This document shows, piece after piece, positions 60,050-64,000 of a stretch of 64,000 bases of DNA. A program made the position numbers and the translations under genes. Where the stretch lies: the NCBI GenBank assembly GCA_943737045.1, contig CALSFV010000119.1:1-64000 (forward strand). Direction: 5' to 3'. Below the pieces are notes generated by a model. The model worked only from the letters and a program-made list of their open reading frames with translations, was not told where the DNA came from and ran no database searches. The DNA comes from Parapristionchus giblindavisi (taxonomy: Eukaryota > Nematoda > Chromadorea > Rhabditida > Diplogasteridae). The first letter of the stretch is position 1; each line of letters starts with the position of its first letter.

Positions 60050-63000
60050 TCACATCAATCCGCACTGTCTCAGGTTATCTTGAATAATGATATCGGTGAC
60101 GGCGTCAAATACAAATCGGATATTGTTCGTGTCAGTGGCACATGTGAAGTGAGTGTAGATAGTCTTGTGAGAACCATCCTACAACACCAATCATATTATC
60201 GACGTCATTCATTCATTAGTTACTTTCAAATAAATAAATGCTTTTCTATGAAAGAATCCAATGATCCTTCCATCATCTCAATCACATTTTCAGTGCCCTC
60301 ACAGGATTTTTGTATATAGTGGATCGATTTAGAAAAATCGTTATTCTTCTAAAATTGTAATCTTTGAACCAGTAATAACAAACCGGATTTCCTCGTCGCT
60401 TATTCAATCCTTCGAATTGAGTCTGAATGAATGTAGCAGCCTCCTCATATGTGTTAGCACCTTAAGGTTTATGAATGAAAGCAATAACAACAATAATATT
60501 TAATAGTTTATCAGTATCAGACTGTAACATCGAAATCGTTCTATAATTTGAGATGAAATAAATAATGGCTATTTTAGAACAAAACGTACCATTATATTCA
60601 GGGAATGTGATGGTTAATGGACTTCTCTTGATCTTCTCCTCGAAAAGATCTTTCTTGTTGAGAAAGAGAATAATCGATGTTTCGGTGAACCTGGAAAGAT
60701 CAAAGATCAATGTAATTCGTCTTTGATACGACAAAATCAATATGTTAGAATTCTCATATGTAATCAATACCTCCAGAATATGAGACTGGATCGAGTTACT
60801 GATAAAGAAGCTTGACCAAGTTGAAAAATAACATGTTACGAAATGTTTTAAATAAACTAAGTCGACAACAACTTTCACAAAAAAAACCTTTTTTCTTATA
60901 TAAATCATCTAATATAGCAACTTAAAGAGATTTTCAAAAATTTGACATTATTTTGAGCTGAGTCAATGATACCTCAACCCAGTCTATCAATATATTACAA
61001 TGCCATAACTTACCATTTGTTATTACAGATGGAGTCAAAGAGACGCATCGATTCCACCATACGATTCTGAATAAACGACTATGATTAATCAATATATTTC
61101 AGTATATCATCGACCGATTAACAAAAATTACAAAAAATATATTACAATTTATTACCATTTCATCATCCTCTGCCAACATCATATCGTATTCGCTCATCGC
61201 TACGCAGAAGATGATAGCAGTTACACCCTGAAATAAAAATAAAAATGAATAGTTCAAAATATAAATTTTTGCTTGACCCGCACCCCACAAAATTTCATAT
61301 TCCATACATATTATATATTATATAATCTACAAAACATATTATTTTAGCACACAAATTGCTAACTGAACAACAGTGCTCAGTGACGATCAATATACGTGGG
61401 ATGGGTATATCCCAAGGAGGTTCAAAAACGTATGGGAAGCACCCTGTCTAGGAAATGTTCCAATGAAACCAGTAGATTTAACACATTTTGTAAGACTCCA
61501 CATTGGCTAAAATTTAGTTGGGAGCCACTTTGCAAATTGTCTAGGTCAGCCATACTCACGACTTATGACACTCAACTAAACGAGTACCTCGAAACAGTGA
61601 ATCCACTTCTTACGCTCACTACGTTGTCCACCGACATCGAACATTCTGCAACAAATAAATCAATAACTTCAGAAATTGCTAAATCAATACAAATTCAAAG
61701 CTTAAATACAACGCTCGACTATAATTCATGTAGCATCAGTTATTATAGATGTTTTGTAATTGATTTTAATAAATAAAGGATCAGATAGAAGTAAATAATA
61801 ATTTTTAAAAAAGCTCACTTGAAGTGCAAATCTTTATAAGTGAAATTGGTTTCCACGATTCCTGTAGTCTTCACACGAGTGCGAAGTACGTCATCCTAAA
61901 TATAATTACGATAAATCAATCGATAATTATTTCAACTAATCGAAAAATACCTAATACCACACATTAGTTATTAATGTTATTATCCCCATATCATGCATTT
62001 TCGATGCCCTCGCCATTGTTTTTATATAGTGCGTCAATCCTCACATTACGAGGGTATGGCAATGTATGTCCCCATATTGTTTATTTCTGCTGCAATTTAC
62101 TCTAACATTTGTCCATGAACGGATATTAGTCCACAACAATAAGAAGACGATGATTCATTGATTATCAAACTCATTGAGTCGTTTCGTACACAGTATGCAT
62201 TCAACTGTAAGTATTCACAAGTCATTCTTTGTCTTACACCCATAATATCACCATTGTTTTGAGAACAACAACTATTGTACTATACGGAAAAGCTCTCAAA
62301 TTTAATGAGGCCTTTCACAATACCTTACATTGACATCTGATCTGACATTATTCTAGAATAAAGAAGATAATGCCACCATCACCATAGAGTACAATCACAT
62401 ATACTCAGTCATTCAACTAATATCATGGCATAACATATTGCTTACAGACTCCCTCATATGCCAGGCTTCGTTTCAATTTACTATTTTTAAAACATCAATT
62501 TACAAAACCATATAAGCGAAACACAACGCAAGCCATTATAGATCTTCGAGCGCGTAGACCACTAGGACATACATTTTCATACCCTCACAGTGTGAGGATC
62601 GAGTGTGAGGATGTATATGGCTTATTATCAGGATCGACCCACTATATAAAGCTCATTTTTTATGCGAAAGATTACAATTTAAGCAAAAAATAGCGATTTT
62701 TCTAGATCGACCCACTATATAATAAAAATTCGGTGAGGGCGCCGAAAATGTATGTAGGACATCAATAAATAGATGTTTACTAGGGAAATTCTATACCCAT
62801 CCACGTTCGAACATTTTCGGCAGTTCGATCAATATTTTTATGAGATACAATCGATTTAATTATGCCTCAAAACCCTAACGAATACATACATCTTCGAGCA
62901 CCCACATTGTGGGTACGCGTCAGTTTATGAATTTATCTGGGTATAAAAAACGGGCCACTTTATCACATATTTAGCCAAAATAAGCGAAAAATAAGCAATT

Positions 63001-63936
63001 TAACGGGTCACTTTATAATCGGACTAGTAAATCACAATTACGGGTCAGATTGTAGTTCTCAAAATGCGAGTTGAACAAAAATGTATGAACGAATATCTCC
63101 GATTAACTAATAATAATATAAGCTAACCAAGATCAATCAAACAAAATCGACCGAATGCTATCACCTTTTAACCGGCAAAATAATTTTTTTAAACAAGAAT
63201 AAACAAGAACAAATAATGTGTACCTGTGTGGGTATATAGACGGGTTGGGCGATACGTTCAAGATAATTGAGATAATATGCGGCGGAATCATTGAGTTGAT
63301 ACTCGCGTGAACTGAATATTAATAAATAATAATTGTGTAGCAAATATCGATTAACCTTAGCATTAGATTCATTTTTTCTTGATACATTTCAATTGTTTTC
63401 GCCTTATTGTAATCATTGAAGGATTTAAATATAAGGTAAGATAGGCAATAACACACGTTATTCCCTCTATAAATTTATTCCCTCTATAAATACTAGATCT
63501 TCCCGCAGACACGCATTCCAATATCGTAAACACAATGCTAAATCTACTCGCTTCTCGAACTTCATATCAAATCGTGTTGTTAGTAATTGGAATAAACTTA
63601 GTAATAATTCTATTATCTGCCCCTCAGTTAAATCTTTCCGGAAATGTATTAATTTGTCGTTACTCGAAATGTAATAATTAATTGTTATTTCTTTGCTACC
63701 TACGTTGTGGCATCGTATTTTATGTAATTCATCACGAGATCAATTATTCGCTATTATTAGTTATCCTTGTAATGCATAAATTATTATTATTAACAAAAAC
63801 AAATTCAAAATATATTTATTGAAATAAATAATAAATACCGCGCAAAGCACTCCTGGACTCCAGCATCTGCCCATAATCTCATCATAGCTGCAGCCAGATC
63901 CGGTGATAGTTCACCCTCATCAGAATTTAATGATAA
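60050..63936 (-). CDS. Heterotrimeric G-protein alpha subunit (5' end outside window)
   Basis: A signalling GTPase acting at the plasma membrane with G beta-gamma and 7-TM receptors. Minus-strand exons in coding order: 63936-63839, 63311-63224, 61895-61819, 61645-61588, 61227-61156, 61066-61014, 60690-60590, 60460-60384, 60163-60050; all phases agree, giving 245 C-terminal residues. Landmarks: [17 protein letters not shown] and [17 protein letters not shown] (helical domain into switch I, with the catalytic Arg), [18 protein letters not shown] (switch II with the catalytic Gln), [10 protein letters not shown] (guanine-binding NKxD), FTCATDT (TCAT loop) and the C-terminus [10 protein letters not shown]. 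The P-loop and the first roughly 110 residues lie beyond 64000. The cysteine fourth from the end is the position ADP-ribosylated in Gi/o proteins. The Gi/o-like or nematode-specific class cannot be settled here. Confidence 0.95.
61896..63223. other. Long G-alpha intron with inverted repeat words
   Basis: ATATAGTGCGTCAATCCTCA plus GAGGGTATGGCAATGTATGT (62028-62070) are matched in reverse by ACATACATTTTCATACCCTC and GGATCGACCCACTATAT (62570-62645). Another GATCGACCCACTATATAA occurs near 62706. These look like remains of a MITE family. No coding content. Confidence 0.5.
63590..63800 (-). repeat. Short copy of palindrome-arm sequence in a G-alpha intron
   Basis: GTGGCATCGTATTTTATGTA, AATTCATCACGA and AGTTATCCTTGTAATGCATA follow each other here as they do at about 27550-27630 (and inverted at about 20090-20170). 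So part of each palindrome arm belongs to a dispersed repeat family. Confidence 0.7.
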
Positions 63937-64000
63937 CTGCAATATTATTATTATTATTATTATTAATACCAATGTTATTCCTACTATTATGTTTTAGCAG

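Noticed and set aside
61396..61776. 126-codon plus-strand frame
   Set aside because: It overlaps in antisense the G-alpha switch II exon (61588-61645), which is certain. It is a shadow frame.

Overview
The window looks like nuclear DNA of a nematode. It is AT-rich. Its genes are cut into many short exons with mostly short introns ending in YAG. The gene content (two receptor guanylyl cyclases, a nematode-style sugar transporter, BED-finger and TEAD-cofactor proteins, a G-protein alpha subunit) fits a chemosensory-rich roundworm. Exon density is very high (34 exons in one cyclase) and acceptors are loose (CAG, AAG, GAG), which is less strict than the TTTTCAG consensus of Caenorhabditis. I cannot assign a species.

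Layout: 17-7510 (+) holds the 3' part of receptor guanylyl cyclase A, with a dead mariner element in one intron and a 104-bp tandem repeat just downstream. 9084-11187 is a block of foldback/TIR elements. 11437-18695 (+) is a complete paralogous receptor guanylyl cyclase B, in head-to-tail tandem with A and with almost identical exon structure. 18806-28905 is a roughly 10-kb long inverted repeat (arms about 3.6 kb, spacer about 0.1 kb). A 2.5-kb TTAA-flanked TIR transposon sits in the left arm only; it carries a broken gene that is itself split by a MITE. 28930-29950 is a copy of the foldback family seen at 9084.

30596-36040 (+) is an SLC2-like sugar transporter whose introns host MITEs. 37121-38025 is a TIR element whose arms carry tRNA-like pol III boxes. 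38192-47452 (+) encodes a predicted VGLL4/Tgi-like TEAD cofactor (two Tondu motifs and a PLDLS CtBP-type motif); a possible tiny membrane-protein gene lies in its 6.2-kb first intron. 49784-58623 (+) encodes a protein with two BED zinc fingers and an AT-hook-like motif; a small predicted secreted protein is nested in its first intron. 60050-63936 (-) is the 3' part of a heterotrimeric G-protein alpha subunit whose P-loop exons lie beyond the window end.

The genes do not form an operon. The cyclases and the G alpha could both act in sensory neurons, but that is an inference from their families. The most unusual part is the palindrome with its layered insertions: the two arms provide an occupied and an empty site for the TTAA element. 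Exon models were built by hand. They are supported by phase agreement at every junction except the last one of the transporter, and by exon-length identity between the two cyclases. No database search was possible.
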